Positions 40,201-53,700 of a stretch of DNA of 64,000 bases are shown one piece after another. The notes beneath the pieces are model-generated. The model was not told the origin of the DNA. It saw only the letters and a list, made by a program, of their open reading frames with translations, and searched no databases. Each line of letters starts with the position of its first letter. The stretch's first letter is position 1. Position numbers and translations under genes: made by a program. Location of the stretch: assembly GCF_964204645.1 (NCBI RefSeq), contig NC_134025.1, positions 2,671,001 to 2,735,000 on the forward strand, read 5' to 3'. The DNA comes from Tubulanus polymorphus (taxonomy: Eukaryota; Nemertea; Palaeonemertea; Tubulaniformes; Tubulanidae).

Positions 40201-43200
40201 AATCTGTTAGATTACGTTACGAGTCCGTTAACCGTGTCGCCGAACGGAATCTTATACGGAATCGTTCCTGTCAATTCTAATATCGGTAATCACACGTACA
40301 TGATCGAAATTCAAACTCAGTCCGGTTCTCGTATTCATATCGAACTGTTAGACTATAACCCAGACACGCAGGAGGAACACGTGACGTTTTATTCCGGCCG
40401 TAAATCCGACATCCCGAATCAACCGAGAAATTGGACCATCGAAGATGATCTGGTCGATTTTCCAGTCGCTTCCGAAGGGCAGTATCTTACGTTGAAGATC
40501 GACGTGATGAACGGAGCGCTTTCAGGGCGATTAACGATGGTTCTACGAGCGAGTGAGTGTTCGATTCTTTTAAATATCACTAAGAAAAGTTGAGAATTAG
40601 AAAAATTGGTTTATGTTATTAATGGCGTATACAGTAGACTCCACTTGACATCACATATATTCGAGTTGGAAAATCTATGATATTTTGTCCAGGGCATGCC
40701 ATAATCTCAAACAATTGTCTTCCTGGCAAAGGGAAGCTACTGTGACTGGGTCCCTACGACTCCTTGATTCCTTAAAAACTCCTTCTAAATGGAAAATGTT
40801 TTTTAAAGGTGCTTTAAACTCCTTTGATTTGAGCAAATTACTTGAAACTCATTTAAAACTCTAATTTTGATTAATAGGCAATTAGATGCCTAAATCAGTA
40901 CATTTGGGAGCAGGATTTGTTTTTTACAGAACCTAATTAGAAACAGAGTTTGTCGTCTCAGTGAACTTGTATTATGAGAAATGCCTAATGATTGATATCA
41001 TCTTGTTTTCTAGTGTCGTATTCAGTATCGATGCCACCAGCGTCAATAGAATTAAGTAATCTGAATATATTGCGCAACAATCGCGGAGTCGTCACTACCT
41101 ACTACAACAATCCTTCCAACGAACACTTCGATATTTTCTTCCGGCATAAAAAGGAATCTTTCACGATTAAAAATTCAAAGTTTCGCAACAATAAAGAACA
41201 GGCGGTCTACATCCCGAGTCGCACGAAATACCACGAGCATTATATGCCGACTTACAAAGAGCTCGAAGGATCGGCGCGTATTTCAGAAATAACTTACCGA
41301 ATTGATTCTTGCGAATTTTTGAGTAATGGACTGGGTATCGTCGGAGATCATAACCACGTCGAATTCTCGAATAATGTTTGGAATTGGACGCTGTCTCGTA
41401 ACGTATTCCGTTTTAATTTGGAACGAGGATACTCGATCGATTTACCGTTGATCGGTAGAAACTTCCGCGAACGAGATTTATGGTACGACTATCAGGATTA
41501 CATAACCGCCAATCCGAATATAATACCCGATCCGGAATGGTGGAACCAAAACTCCAACTGGGATCCGAATAATCCTAACACGTGGCATACGAACGACGCT
41601 ATAAGGTGGATGCAGCAGCAGATTTTGGAAAATCGAAATTGGAAAGATATGACTCCTCAAGAACAAGCGAAACTACTGAAAGAATTGCATCGGGAATTGT
41701 GGTTTTTGTGGCACAAAGTCGTAAATCATACCGTCCTCATCGAAAGTAACACGTTCCAAAATAATCGACATTTCGAATTCCGACTTGCCGGTTATTACGC
41801 GAAAACGGTGATTCGTAATAACTCGTTCGTGAATAACGTGGCTAGAGTCGGAGTGATGACGATCAGCGGTATGGAAAAACTGATGGACGTTCGAGACAAC
41901 GTATTCACCGGAAACACCGCACGTTACATCGTCGATTTCGCGTTGAACAGTCATTACGAATTCGAAGTCACCGTTCCCGGTCATTTCCGTTACAACAAAC
42001 TGAAATACAATCGACTGCCTCCTGGTTACGAGATCACGAAATATTCCAGTAGTCCCGAAACGTACGCTTTAGGAGTGAACGGCGTTCAAAATGTAACCGT
42101 TACGAGAAATTTGTTCGGAAACAGTTTACAATTCGAATGCGTCGCCGGGGTTCAATCGGCTTGGTTGGAAAATGCGATGGATTTACAAGAAAACTGGTGG
42201 GGAACGACCGACCAGCTCGTGATCAGAGAGAAGATTTTTGACTTCGACGATTGGAACAATTTTGCGATCGCGAATTTCTATCCGTACCTGATTGAAGATC
42301 GTTTCGATTCGCCGGTGACAACCGATCCGTTAAAAACGTTCCCTCTAGACATCTCGAAGCCGTTAGGCGGAAGAATCGAAAAACCGTTGGTTCTTCCGTA
42401 TCGCCGAGAACCTTACATCATTCAACGAGATCTAACAGTTATGCCCGACGCCTTGTTAGAAATCAAACCCGGGGTTCAGTTGCAGTTTTGGCCGAATGTC
42501 GGATTGTTGGTGCTCGGTCGGATGGTAGCGATCGGTGAATGGTATAAACCGATTGATTTCCGACCGTTTTTACCCCCGGACCGCGCGACGCGTGATACCC
42601 ATCAACAGCCGGTTAAACGAGCCATGAAAGCTCCGAAAAACGTACAAGTTCGATTCGTCGGCGGAAATCTGCGAAACGAAGGCTTCGTCGAAATGTTTAA
42701 CGAAACGGTTTATCGATGGGAATTGATCTGCGATCCGCTGTTTAACGAACGCACCGGTCGAGTCATCTGTCGAGAACTACAACTCGAGAGTTCAAACGTC
42801 ATCGTTAAGAGAACGTATTTGTACGATTCGCAGATTTACGGGTACGAGCACCGATCGGTGAAATATTTCTGGGACGTGTCGTATCAATGTAACGGCGATG
42901 AGAACACGTTAGATGAATGTTTGTGGCAGCCGAATTACAAGAAAACTACGTGTGCCGCGCAACGCGATTACGTCTTCCTTCGTTGCGGTCCGCGAAATAT
43001 CCTCGCTCACGAGCGTTATTGGGGAAATCTACGTTTCGCGTCGACCGACATCGAGACCATTCGTCCGCGGGCCGAATATTCGTATATGCAACACGTGAAT
43101 ATCTACGGGGCCGGAATATTACATGGTACGAGAGTCGCGGCGATTCAATCGACCTATCAACCACCCGTCGTCGATCGCATATCGATTACGAATTGCGCGT

Positions 43201-46200
43201 ACAGCGCTTGCGATTACGTCGCGCCTCGGTTCGGTATGACGTTCAGTAACAGCACGATAAAAGGCAACTTGGGTCACGGATTGGGATATCTGAATTTAAA
43301 CGGAGAATCGCGCGACGTATTGAGATCGTCGTTTCAGCCGTTAGTCGAGAGTATAGTTCCGTATAACGCGTTCGGTTTAGTTCGAATGTGCGACTCGACG
43401 AAAGAAATAACCATCAAAAATCGTCTGATCGTTTATTATAAATACGACTATAAATCGGCTTCGTGTTCTAAGATTCTGCGTAGTAAAGTCACCGGTAAAC
43501 GAGTCGCGTTCAGGTTATTACAGTTCAACTTACTGTACGATAACTTCAGCAAAAACGCCATCGAACTCTTCAACGGCGATTACTTCAGCAACACGAGCGC
43601 GAAGATTACGGAAATCTTACCGAACGCCCCGGAAAGCGAGATCAATCGTAAATACGAGACTTCGGGACGATACGACGTACTGGGGATTCATTTACACGCG
43701 TCTGCTGCACCGGGAACGTACGGATTCATCGCCGAGGTTGTCACGCTACCGCTGTCTCCGCTCTCGTCACTTATATCTGGTAAGCAGCTATTCACTTTCT
43801 CGTGTTGAAACCACAGGGACTCCTCTTATTTGAAGTTTGCGTGTAAATTGTAGCTTAGATAATCCAGTATCCTAGGTACTATGTATGAAAAGATATCTGA
43901 ATGATTTTCTTTTTATATACAATGGTAGTAGCACCTGGGATACTGGATGATCTAAACTACTTTTCAATCCCAAATTTCAAATACGAGCCCCTGTGCCTGA
44001 AACTAGGGTAGGCCCTAATTAGTGCTGTACTTTTCAGGTAAAATCCTTCGAGAAATGCTGAAACATAGCTATAGAGAGATCCTGAAAATGCATTTTCTCT
44101 GCTCAATAATTATTTTTGATTTTCAGGCAGGGAAACGGATCATACGATTGAATCGAATAAGATTGTAGAAAACCAAGGTGGAGCCGTCAAATATATGAAC
44201 GTCGGGGAAGTGAATCCGAACGTACTTATCACGAAAAACTACATAAAAGACAACGGTTTACACATGCTGAATATAACAGCAGTCCCGATGATCGATTTGA
44301 ATATTCAGAATTCTTGGCGTCTGCAAGTCGCGAATAACTACATCTACTACAACCGCGGAGGAGGAATTCATTTATATACGTATTCGGTAGCGAAATCTAC
44401 CGGGCTTCACGCGAACATATCCAACAATTTCCTCGATACGAATTCGCTCGGCGAAGTACTACACATAAACGGCACACACTATCAAGAGGTTCACGTCAGG
44501 AATAACTACTTGGCGCATAACCGCGTCGAGAACCGCGACGTGATCTACATCGCGGGAGTGGCCGTTAATTTCACTCATAACGTCATCCAGGAGAACGTCG
44601 GATCGTATATAATGAACGTATCCAGTTATCAGAAAGTCGGAACGTATCAGCATTATATCAGGAATTACATGTTCCGTAATCGCGCGATCGGACGACATCA
44701 TTCAACGATGTTCGTTACGAATTCACGCATGAGAATACAGAACAATTTCTTCTACAATCGACTGAACGACTTCGAATTAACGGCAAATAACAGAACGATG
44801 TAAGTATCAGCGATTATGTTACCTCACTGTTAACCCGTTATACATGCTTTTTTCAGGTGACTTCTCCGTATTTTTGTTCAAATACAATAAGTGAATTACA
44901 TGAATGACCCTCGAAGTTTGTAAATCCCCAGATCACGATTTGCTGTAATGTAAAGTCCCCGATGCAGTAAACTTCGATCGTCTGAGGTTATTGCATGCCC
45001 TGGACAGAAAGTTTGAAATTTTCTATTTCAAATTCATGCGATGATAGTTGCTCCAACTGCCCTGGAATTTTCTTGCTGCTCCCGGAGAACATTTATTGGT
45101 CCGAGGCAAGGAGAGTCTACTGTAGTTGGTATAGACGTACCAATTAGTCCTCCGTTTAACTTGATGAAACTTAAAAGCAAGCGCCCATTCGGTTGTATCC
45201 GCGCTCAGACTACTATGAGCTGTTGTATTATATCTATGTGTGATATTTATATTTCAGACCGATCACGGGTAGTTTGATACCGGTTGATAAAGCACCGATA
45301 GACGCGAGAGATAACTGGTGGGGATCGCACAATGTATTCTATATACAAGGAAGAATGTGGGATTATAGAGACGATTGGTGGTTGATTAAAGTTGACTTTT
45401 ATCCGTATCACAAATCTAATAACTCAGTCCTGGAAGGTAATAATAAACGGCTGTCATTTGTTTATTCTGCTATTTGATGATGATTTTATCTGGAATTCAT
45501 GATATTGAGATTATGTTTTTTAGGACGCTGTCCACCGGGATGGGTTCTGTACGAAGAGCGATGCTATATCTATATCGGAGGCGCTGTACCTTTTGATGAA
45601 GCTAAAGAACAATGTCGCGTGAGTTCACTTTTTCTATCCTCTCCTTTCTTAACCTTCATTTATGAAAATTACACGAATATTTACGTATCGTGTCACTATT
45701 TCTATTTCCAGCATGAAGGCGCTCTTCTAGCCGATTCTCATAAAGATCGTTTGAAATTTTTCGTCGGTCAACAGCGAAAACTGCAGAGTAATTACCGGCG
45801 GTATATCAGTCGATCGTGGGTATCGTATTCGGGACCTAATTCGCCGGGTCGATGTACCGTGGTACGTGAAGTTTACCTCGAGGATCACGACTGTAATACT
45901 CTACTACCGTTCTTCTGTGAAAAAGGTAAATATATCGATAACGAACAACGATGGCTGGTCTGATGATATCTCTTAAGGTTCATACGAAAAATATTGCTCA
46001 TTTGTTGTACGCTTTTTCATGTATTTAAGCGCATGGGGAGAAGGCGTTAGGCTTTTTTTATTAAAAGTATATCCCCTTTGGGGTCCCCCTTTTTGTCCTT
46101 TTTCTTTACTACGCTTTACAGCGTAGAAGTTCTTTCTCTAACTTTTCTTTTATGTAGTCGTGATGACTGTATTTCTGAATCAATGGTAGATCACAATATC

Positions 46201-47444
46201 CGTGATAAAACGATACAAGTAAAATCCCACAATAAAAGAATTAGATGATAAAATGTTTATTAAAACATATAAGAATATATATATGTTATATATCTTATAT
46301 GTTTTAATAAACATTTTATCATCTAATTCTTTTATTGTGGGATTTTACTCGACTGTATTTCTGTATTCTATCTCTTTAGTAAAGAAATAAACTTATGTTA
46401 TTATTGTAATGAATGATAGCTAATTTTTGTACGGTTCTGATAATGACTCGTTGTATTACCATTCTCCAAAAATGAAAATTTATCATTCTGGTGGAACTTG
46501 ATATAGGTTTCTGTTTTAAATGCTCTGTCGCGTATTGCACGCTTCGAGACTTTGAGATATTCAATGTTTGTTCTCCTCTTTCAGATCCGTATCCTAATGA
46601 ACCGTTCAGATGGCTCGTATTGATTATCGTCGGTTGCGTGTTAGCTGCCGTTATAATACTTATAATTATTATAATGTGTTGTTGGTACGTCAAATCGAAA
46701 GGACGAACGAAACAAAGATTAGAACGTCGTAATTCGATGAGAGTTTCTCGCCGTTCGAACCGATCATTACCGAGCACCGGATTCAATTCTTACCATCGTC
46801 GCGGTAAGAAGGGAACGCCGTCGATGAAATCGGGAATAACGGCTATATCGGGAACGACGCTCGATTTCGCGAGCACCGATTCGTTGGATAAGAAATTAGA
46901 CACGCGTACGATGACGACGCCTTCGTCGACGCTCGACCGACCGCGGAAAGGTTCGTCGTTCTACGACACGAACGACAACCCGTATTCGGCTCGTTTAGAG
47001 AACGAGATCGCGAACGTGATTTCTCGTCCGATGTACGACGCCGTTTACGATAATCAGGTTTACGACGATAGTTTAGATCGACGTCGTTTGCGTCATTCGT
47101 TCGCGTTGGACGATATCGATTTATACGACGACGAGGTGAAAGCGCCGCTGACTCCGACGACGATGACTCCGCACAATCGATCGTTCGACCGTCCGCCGGC
47201 GATTCCGCAGCGACCGGTGTCGATGCGTCCGCCGTCGATTCCGCGGCCGTTGTCGATTCCGCCGAAAGCCGTTTTCGACGACGACTACGAACAGGAGCCG
47301 TTCCGACGACGTGGAATCGGCGGATACACGAATTCATCGTTCGACGAATCGGACGAAAAAAATCTCTCCGATTTCGACTTGAAACCCGACGACGTTCAAG
47401 TTACGCTCAAACCGAAACACAAACGTAATGAAACCGATATATAA
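31247..47444 (+). CDS. bark: Bark beetle/anakonda-like giant junctional membrane protein, 15 exons, 2904 aa
   Basis: The Drosophila homologue (Bark/Anakonda) organises tricellular and septate junctions of epithelia. Exons: 31247-31525, 32874-33037, 34830-35020, 35629-35964, 36165-36382, 36510-36786, 37187-38670, 39067-39307, 39815-40552, 41014-43779, 44127-44799, 45258-45436, 45524-45618, 45712-45925, 46585-47444; all phases agree. Order: signal peptide (FLLVILMTISSIVA); three modules, each a beta-helix cap (for example VTIEPGVEMQFAPAVGF), an SRCR domain (about 113-225, 961-1060, 1851-1970) and parallel beta-helix repeats with DNWWG/ENWWG ends; two CUB-like blocks (about 396-488 and 1221-1309); C-type lectin-like domain (2516-2618, CPPGWVLYEERCY to FFCEK); TM helix about 2628-2652 (LIIVGCVLAAVIILIIIIM); about 250-residue Pro/Ser/Arg-rich cytoplasmic tail ending ETDI. 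Many N-glycosylation sequons. An internal ATG at 31286 could also give a signal peptide. Confidence 0.94.
31683..32113. mobile_element. MITE-like element, copy 1
   Basis: About 431 bp with long, slightly diverged terminal inverted repeats (about 160 bp, AT-rich, beginning ggtcatccttatta) and no coding capacity. A target-site duplication is not clear. The arms differ from each other at several places, while the two tandem copies are almost identical, so insertion predates the tandem duplication. Confidence 0.8.
32221..32651. mobile_element. MITE-like element, copy 2 (tandem duplicate)
   Basis: Same element as 31683-32113, 538 bp downstream, with the same arm differences. It was produced by the local duplication and not by a second transposition, because the flanks were copied with it. 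Confidence 0.8.
33224..33655. mobile_element. Foldback repeat built on ctccttgaa strings
   Basis: Left end gggtccctacaactccttga and right end ccaggaattgtaggaacctt are imperfect inverted repeats about 430 bp apart, and both arms contain many tccttgaa repeats. A decayed copy of the left arm recurs at 40746-40880 (ggtccctacgactccttgat). It lies in the bark intron between exons 2 and 3. Non-coding. Confidence 0.65.
34470..34707. repeat. Foldback element in bark intron 2
   Basis: tagagtccgaaatgtttcct (34470-34489) faces aggaaacatttcagactcta (34688-34707), an inverted repeat with one mismatch and about 200 bp between the arms. The outer sequences (ccacaatagaaataagaa) resemble the arm ends of the foldback at 46218, so the two may belong to one family. 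Confidence 0.6.
39563..39752. repeat. Foldback element next to bark exon 9
   Basis: Arms aagataaaaacccactacat (39563) and tagatagtgggtttttatct (from 39731) are imperfect inverted repeats. The centre carries a second hairpin, cctagagatcat...gatctctagg, followed by gatcgaaacgtcgtgtattc. It ends about 60 bp before the acceptor of exon 9 (39815), within reach of the branch-point region. Confidence 0.65.
40746..40880. repeat. Partial copy of the ctccttgaa foldback family
   Basis: Resembles 33229-33375 over most of its length (ggtccctacgactccttgat; aaaaactccttctaaatgga). It sits in the bark intron between exons 9 and 10. The matching right end is not seen. Confidence 0.55.
46218..46349. mobile_element. 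Near-perfect foldback, about 55-bp arms
   Basis: agtaaaatcccacaataaaa at the left and ttttattgtgggattttact at the right are exact reverse complements. The match continues through gaattagatgataaaatgtt and taaaacatataag to an AT-rich loop of about 20 bases. The near identity of the arms suggests a young element or strong local conversion. It lies in the last intron of bark (between exons 14 and 15). Confidence 0.85.
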
Positions 47445-48364
47445 TTCTGAAAAACAGCTTCACACAAACTCAATCCGGATCAGCTTAATCCGGATTTTGC
47501 TCTAATACGGATATTATTTTCAGACCACCTATCTGTAAATATATTTAGAATATGGCGTTTAATGCGGATTTCTCGTAAACCGGATAAATTTCATCAGTCC
47601 CAACAGATCCAGATCAAGTTTCACTGTATTTATCTATAAAAAAAATGCTCGTCAGGAGAATATTCGCTTATCCCATTAAATAGATGACAGTAAAAAGTTC
47701 AAAACAAATTTGAACTTTTTTTATGAAATGAGACCATGGGGATCCAGTTCAACTGTGAGTACTGTGAGTTAGACTTAACTCTGACTTAATATCAGATGCG
47801 GAACTGGAAGCTGAGGTTAGCCATCAGTATATATCTATATTAAATGGTGCTTAAGTGAATATTTTTATGTTTTTTAGAAAAGAAAAATGTATAAATCAAA
47901 GATGTAAAAGAAGTGTCCGTTTAATGTACGTTCCATTGTTTGAATAAGACTCTAGATTGAAAAACAGAAATGCAGGTTTATAAAAGAAAAGAAAAAACAG
48001 TTTCTTTACTGCTAAAAATCCAGACCGTATTCTGTGCTATGAGTTCGTAATTTATTGTATATCCATTATTTCTATTTAAAAAACGTATAATTTATATATA
48101 GGGACATTTTTTGTATGATTGATTGCGATTGCAATAGATCCTTGAGAATTTTAGCCTCATATTCCATCCATTTATTGATTCTAATCGTGAAGCAATTTGT
48201 AATGTGTAATTTTATACGAACGATTTTTTACACGAATTATAATAGTTGTCTAAACGTAAAACGTAGGCCAATTTATTTTTAACATCATGTTATTTATATA
48301 ATGCATTATCGTGTGTATCAAATTGGTTTTCAGTAAGAAACAGGTGAAAATGTATTGAATACTT

Positions 48365-48438
<74 letters not shown>

Positions 48439-49150
48439 CCACCGGTACATATTGTAGTTATCGTGTATCATACACTGAGCCAAATGACATAAACCGGTTT
48501 AATGATTCAATGTTATATTTGCTTTTTCGAGTGGTACCCCATACGAAGTTCTGTATAATTCATTAATGCTTTCATTCGAATATAATCAGGGCACACGGTG
48601 ATTGTATACTTACTTACGGTACCATTTATAATACATGTATATATACTACATGATTTATGTTGAGAAAAAGATAGTTAAGGATTTTTAGTTCGAAAACGTT
48701 GTTTAGCCTATGACTAGATCTCATACACTGTCCGAGCCACATGGAGATTCGTCCTAGGAAATATTTCATTTTGGTCCAACTGAATTCCATCCATTAGTTT
48801 TAGTTCGTTGTCTATCTCGAGTTCTATCATTATCGTTATTCTATTCTATTTAATACACCGGGAATTTTGTCGTTCTGTTTCATTTCAATTTCTATATGGA
48901 TTGAAGGAAAAATATTCTATTTAATTTTGTAATGAAAATTTTTAAAATTTCATTTCCATTTCGATCGGTGATTATTATTGTAAATATTGATATGAATTTT
49001 ACATTATCTTCAAACCATTCCAACTATACCGCAATATATACTATTATTATACTATATCTAATGTAATATATATATATATTTTATTTGTGTATGGTTGATG
49101 TACACTGTGTTTTGTAACGTAAATAAATATGATATTATTATAGTATTTTG
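47445..49150 (+). other. Presumed 3' UTR of bark
   Basis: AT-rich, non-coding, following the bark stop. It holds a hairpin at 47694-47722 (aaaagttcaaa / tttgaactttt), a long (TA)n run and several poly(A) signal candidates, the clearest being AATAAA at 49122-49127. The true cleavage site cannot be chosen. Confidence 0.45.
48368..48440. repeat. (TA)n microsatellite
   Basis: An almost uninterrupted run of about 35 TA dinucleotides, in the presumed bark 3' UTR. Self-complementary; likely length-variable. Confidence 0.97.
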
Positions 49151-50628
49151 AATCAGTTATATTCTCGATGAGACGTAGAGCAATTAGTTGAGATAATTGC
49201 TGGTGATGGGATGCGTGCTCCGGGAGGTGCTGACACCTATAATTCAAATGGCTGCTTTCTCCGTGAAACCGTATCGCACACGCACGTGCTCGGTGTGGTG
49301 CTCGATTTAATTTGATAGATGATGTATCTTGCTTGCAATTGTGTACTATGTTGATCCTTTAGGATCACTCATAGGCAGTAGGTAAAGAGCATACCTTCCA
49401 CCCTTATTCCATCCATTCTAAAAGAAGTCCTGTCCAACCAACAACATAAAGTAAAGCCGCAGTCAAGGAATACATTCCATTGTCTGTGGGATCGAACGGG
49501 TTCAGGGCCCCATCCACGAATAACGATTTATCACTTAGGGTTGATTGATTCCTGAAGAATACCGGCAACTTTTTCTTAAATAAATGGAGAAAGGCATCGT
49601 AGAAATCCTAACCCAGGTTCTGATAATTCCACATACACTGGCTCATCAGAGATGTGTAGATCATACTGTAAAAACGATAAATCTGTCAATCCAGTGTCTA
49701 TTATATGTGAAATAGTTACTTCATATATAGACACAGGATTAACAGATTATCATTTTCACAGTATCTACAACTCTGATATGAGCCCTGTGGAATTCGGCGA
49801 TTTGAACATTGAATCCCAGTGTGCTTACCCCTCCAACCACCACGTGCGATTGAAGGGATAATTGTGTTGTATTAGGCCGATATCAGTGAGGTGTCCAGTC
49901 AGGTGTGTGGTGACCACTCAGGCTTGATGACTGGTTGTCATAATGCCCTTCCACTCACACAAATCAATCTGGGCCTAAATTGTGTCATTCCGAAGGGAAA
50001 CTTCTAAAAAGTGAAATTCCCTTGAAGGCTCTAGGCCTAATTATAGACACTGGATTTAACAATTCATTTTAACACTGTGAACCCCTGTGATAGGCTTCTA
50101 AGCCTAGGGTTGGCCCTCCAGGTCGGCCAGTCCATCCATGATAGCTAAAATAATATTCATAGTCATATTAAATTAGTTCATTTGAGATCTGAATGATAGA
50201 TTGAGATGAGATTCTGAAATTGTATTTATTGATCTTTCACATCTATAATTAATCATGGCGCAATTAATGCGGTCCATGCTTCTCTACAGTCCGCTCTACT
50301 AGGCCAGCCTGCATTCTTTTCAGTTTTCAGGGTTCAATGAACTCTGACCAATTCCATCAATTTGAAATGTAACATGCAGCCAAATGTTTGCCTAGTGTAG
50401 CCTATTTATAGCATACTCTCATAAGTCAGTAGATTCCTGATCAATGCCAATAATAATAAGAAGGTACTCGTACACCTTTGATATTTCAGTAGGCCTACAG
50501 CATTGCACACGAGTGTTTTTTATGTTTTTTGTTGACATGAATTCAGATGGAGCCACTATACCGTCAGGATATATTTGAACTGACTGTGTCTGATGGCTGG
50601 TGTTCTCTCTGTCTGTTCAGGTTGTTTG

Positions 50629-50791
50629 TACGGGTTGGTGGTGTAGGCTACGATTTTCCTCGCACGTTGAAACAAGCGGAGTGCAATCATCTCGACAAAA
50701 ATCACTAGGACCCGTGTCAATAATTCGCACCCGGAGAATAATATCGCAAAGCCTGAAAGCTGCATTCGGTGCCAGGGTTACTAAGACCTCG
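50629..50791 (+). other. Possible non-coding exon (candidate ESRR 5' UTR exon)
   Basis: An acceptor-like tgtctgttcag ends at 50628 and a strong donor (ctcg|gtaagt) starts at 50792. The enclosed block is richer in CG dinucleotides than its surroundings. Its frame is open but the peptide is unremarkable. It could be an upstream untranslated exon of ESRR, 12 kb downstream, or chance. Confidence 0.2.
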
Positions 50792-53700
50792 GTAAGTATA
50801 GCAACCTGCGGTGTTAAAGAATCCAGGATTCTGTAATCATAACAACAATTGCTTTTTACTTAAGATTTAGTATCAATTTTTTGAACCAATTAATTATATA
50901 ATGTACGGGATGCAAATAACTGAACATCGGCATCAATAAAATTAATCAGAATTCCTAATTAGTTAGAATCCTCATTAAGATTAATTAAGAATTAATGATG
51001 TTTGATGATACGTTTGTAAAGCGATAATTCTGATTGTATGTTAAATATCTAGTTCATAAGAATAGGTTCATCTGAAGATCTGATGGTAAGTCTGCTGATG
51101 GACGTGAAGTCGTCCCAAATCGAATCAATTGATTTTTATCCTGTGTACACACAGTTCCACGCACAATGTAATAGTGCATAGCCGGTTTGTATATGAACGG
51201 TATTGACTTTCCATCGCAGACGTTACTTATCTAATTTACACTCATCTCGTTTTTCAAACTCTTATTTCAAAACGAGTCAAATTTCGAAGCCAAACGCTCA
51301 AAAAGCCGCTCTCTAATCCAATCTCGATGCTGTGAGGCTATATAGCTCAGTCTAGTCGTTAACTAGGGGGGGTCATGAGTGGGTCAAGGCCTCACTTGTA
51401 CTGATTTATTGATAGATCTCGATGAAATACAGTTTGCGCAAGTTTTTGCATCGATCGATTTCGACGTTTGATTTGTCACGTACTTGCGATCTGTCTGTTT
51501 CATTGATGCGGATATAGAACAGACTATACACAATATACCGGTATATCTGATTGTATATGAATCAATGAATGCTTTCGGCTCGTATCGATTTTCAACTATT
51601 TAAAAAGAAAAACTAACTGGTGTCGATATATTTTAAACGACAAATTCGCACTTTTAAATTGTCTAGCTGTTGACGATGAAGTCATTGTTATGTAGGTGTG
51701 CGGGTATTTTTATAGCTTTCTATTGTTAATTATCTAAAGTGCTGTGGAAGGATGCACTAAATATGGAATGCATCATCTGATCAAATAGAAACTAGTTTTT
51801 TATGGTAACTATTCTATATTGTATGTAGATGTGAATCTGAGTAATATCGCAGTCGTATAATATGAAATTTAGGTTTATGTTCTCTCACATCTAGAATTTC
51901 AAAGCCGGTAAAAAGTTATATGAGGTTATTAGTGTTTTAGGCATAGTTGCATAGTGAAGGCTTATATTTAAGACTAGTCCAAGTCAGGGTAGACCGAGTG
52001 GTACTCGTGGATGAATGAAGCTCAAATGTAATCGGATTCGCGTATTTTGGATGTGTAGAAATTTAGATTTGAACAGATATTCAGAATGCATCCTAGTTGT
52101 GGTAACATTTCAAAATGTTCCGTGGGACGACCCCCTAGTATTCCGTACCTCTGAGGCTGCTCTCAGTATTCACGAACAGTATTCACGAACTATTCGCCCC
52201 TATGTTTACTAGCCCATCTTGTTTCTATAGCCTATTCGACTGATAGGCCTACGGAGACTGACTCGGCACAGAAGGGTTAATTCATGAACCATATTAACCC
52301 GGGCACCAGCTCATAGTACGCAGCTCTTCCACATGTTGGTAGCATCTGATGAACAATTGCGAGTTAAATCATCCAAATTAAGCGCCATCGATTGCATATT
52401 CATTCATGTTGTCTTGAATAACGTAGATCGTTGAGTTGAATTGTAACCATGGATGTGTATAACACATAGTCATTACTCTCTTGTCAGTACTACGTGTCAT
52501 CGTTTTGAAGGTAACCAATCTAAAACTCGGCAATTAATTAAATTTGCATCACGTTTCTATCCATTGAATTTTAATGATCGTATAGTGTGGACACTTTCAG
52601 TGCCATTCAGTCGCACAACTGCGTTTGATAAAGTGAAATAATAAATCAATTGTGCCGATTGAACTACTATTCAAATACACAGAATTAAGCGGGTTTGACT
52701 AGTCCTTACAACTTGGACCTGGTTCTTGTGCTGCAATTGTGACTTAACATTTGACTAGAGTGAAATCATTGGGAAAATCAACTACAGGGAAACCTCATTA
52801 ACAAACTTCGAACAAAAATCTGTTCGTTACTACAAATAGTTCATTATATCTAGTGTGAAATTATTGGCGCAAAATTGTAGGTTTGTAAAAACTCATAAAT
52901 CGTTGTATGTGAGGTTCCATGTGATTTTAACTCTTAACCGGTAAATGTCGAGCTCGGTCCAGTTTTAGCTCAAAAAAGGGTTTGTTTTTTGAGTTAATTG
53001 TAAAAAATGTGCAGTTATCAGTAGAAACCGAGTAAGTTTAGGTAACCGGTATCGTATAACAACAGCTCATCTATTTTGGAAAGGTTAAACAGTGTTTTCA
53101 GCTGCCGGTATTGATGATTGGGATGCCTCTATACCGGCGCTGGTTGAGGAGCAGACAGCGCGATAGCCTAATTGAAGTGGTTGAAGTGTTAGGGGAACTA
53201 TGTGAATTTCAGATATATGCGTTTCTCTATTTCAGTTTTATGTAATTATTCAAACTTCAGGGGTGGATTCAGAGAGGGTCCTGATGGCTTTCAAGTTGCC
53301 TTTTTATGGTCGTAAAAAATAATCTGAAAACCAACTGAAACTGCCCTCTCGCGGGTGGATGATGAATATTAATGAGCCTAATCTTATTCCAAGTGAAATG
53401 TGCCCTATTTTGCCTGGAAATGTGCCCTTGTTTCTCCTGTACTCCTGGCCTAAACTCCACTCTGAACTTCACACCATAGCTACAGTTAATCACTACGTCA
53501 TTACTTCATTTATTGGTGAATTTCGTACAAGATACAATTCAGGTCTATTACATGTAAGCCTATTATCTGCCTATTTATATATTTTTCATATACAGTGTTT
53601 AAGTAATATCAATGATTAGGTCTTCACTTTTTTTGTCTGCTTTGTAATTAATAAACAATATGCAATTTGGTTTCTCTTTCAATAAGGCAGCAGGTAGGTA

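Noticed and set aside
40992-41013. Start of the long bark frame at 40992
   Set aside because: It is the intron tail; the acceptor at 41011-41013 starts the exon and the phase joins exon 9.
42913-43249. Overlapping frames of 61-110 codons inside bark
   Set aside because: Shadows in other frames of the large exon 10, whose own frame is uninterrupted and encodes the SRCR and beta-helix region.
46843-47337. 164-codon minus-strand frame
   Set aside because: Antisense shadow of the Arg/Ser-rich cytoplasmic tail of bark.
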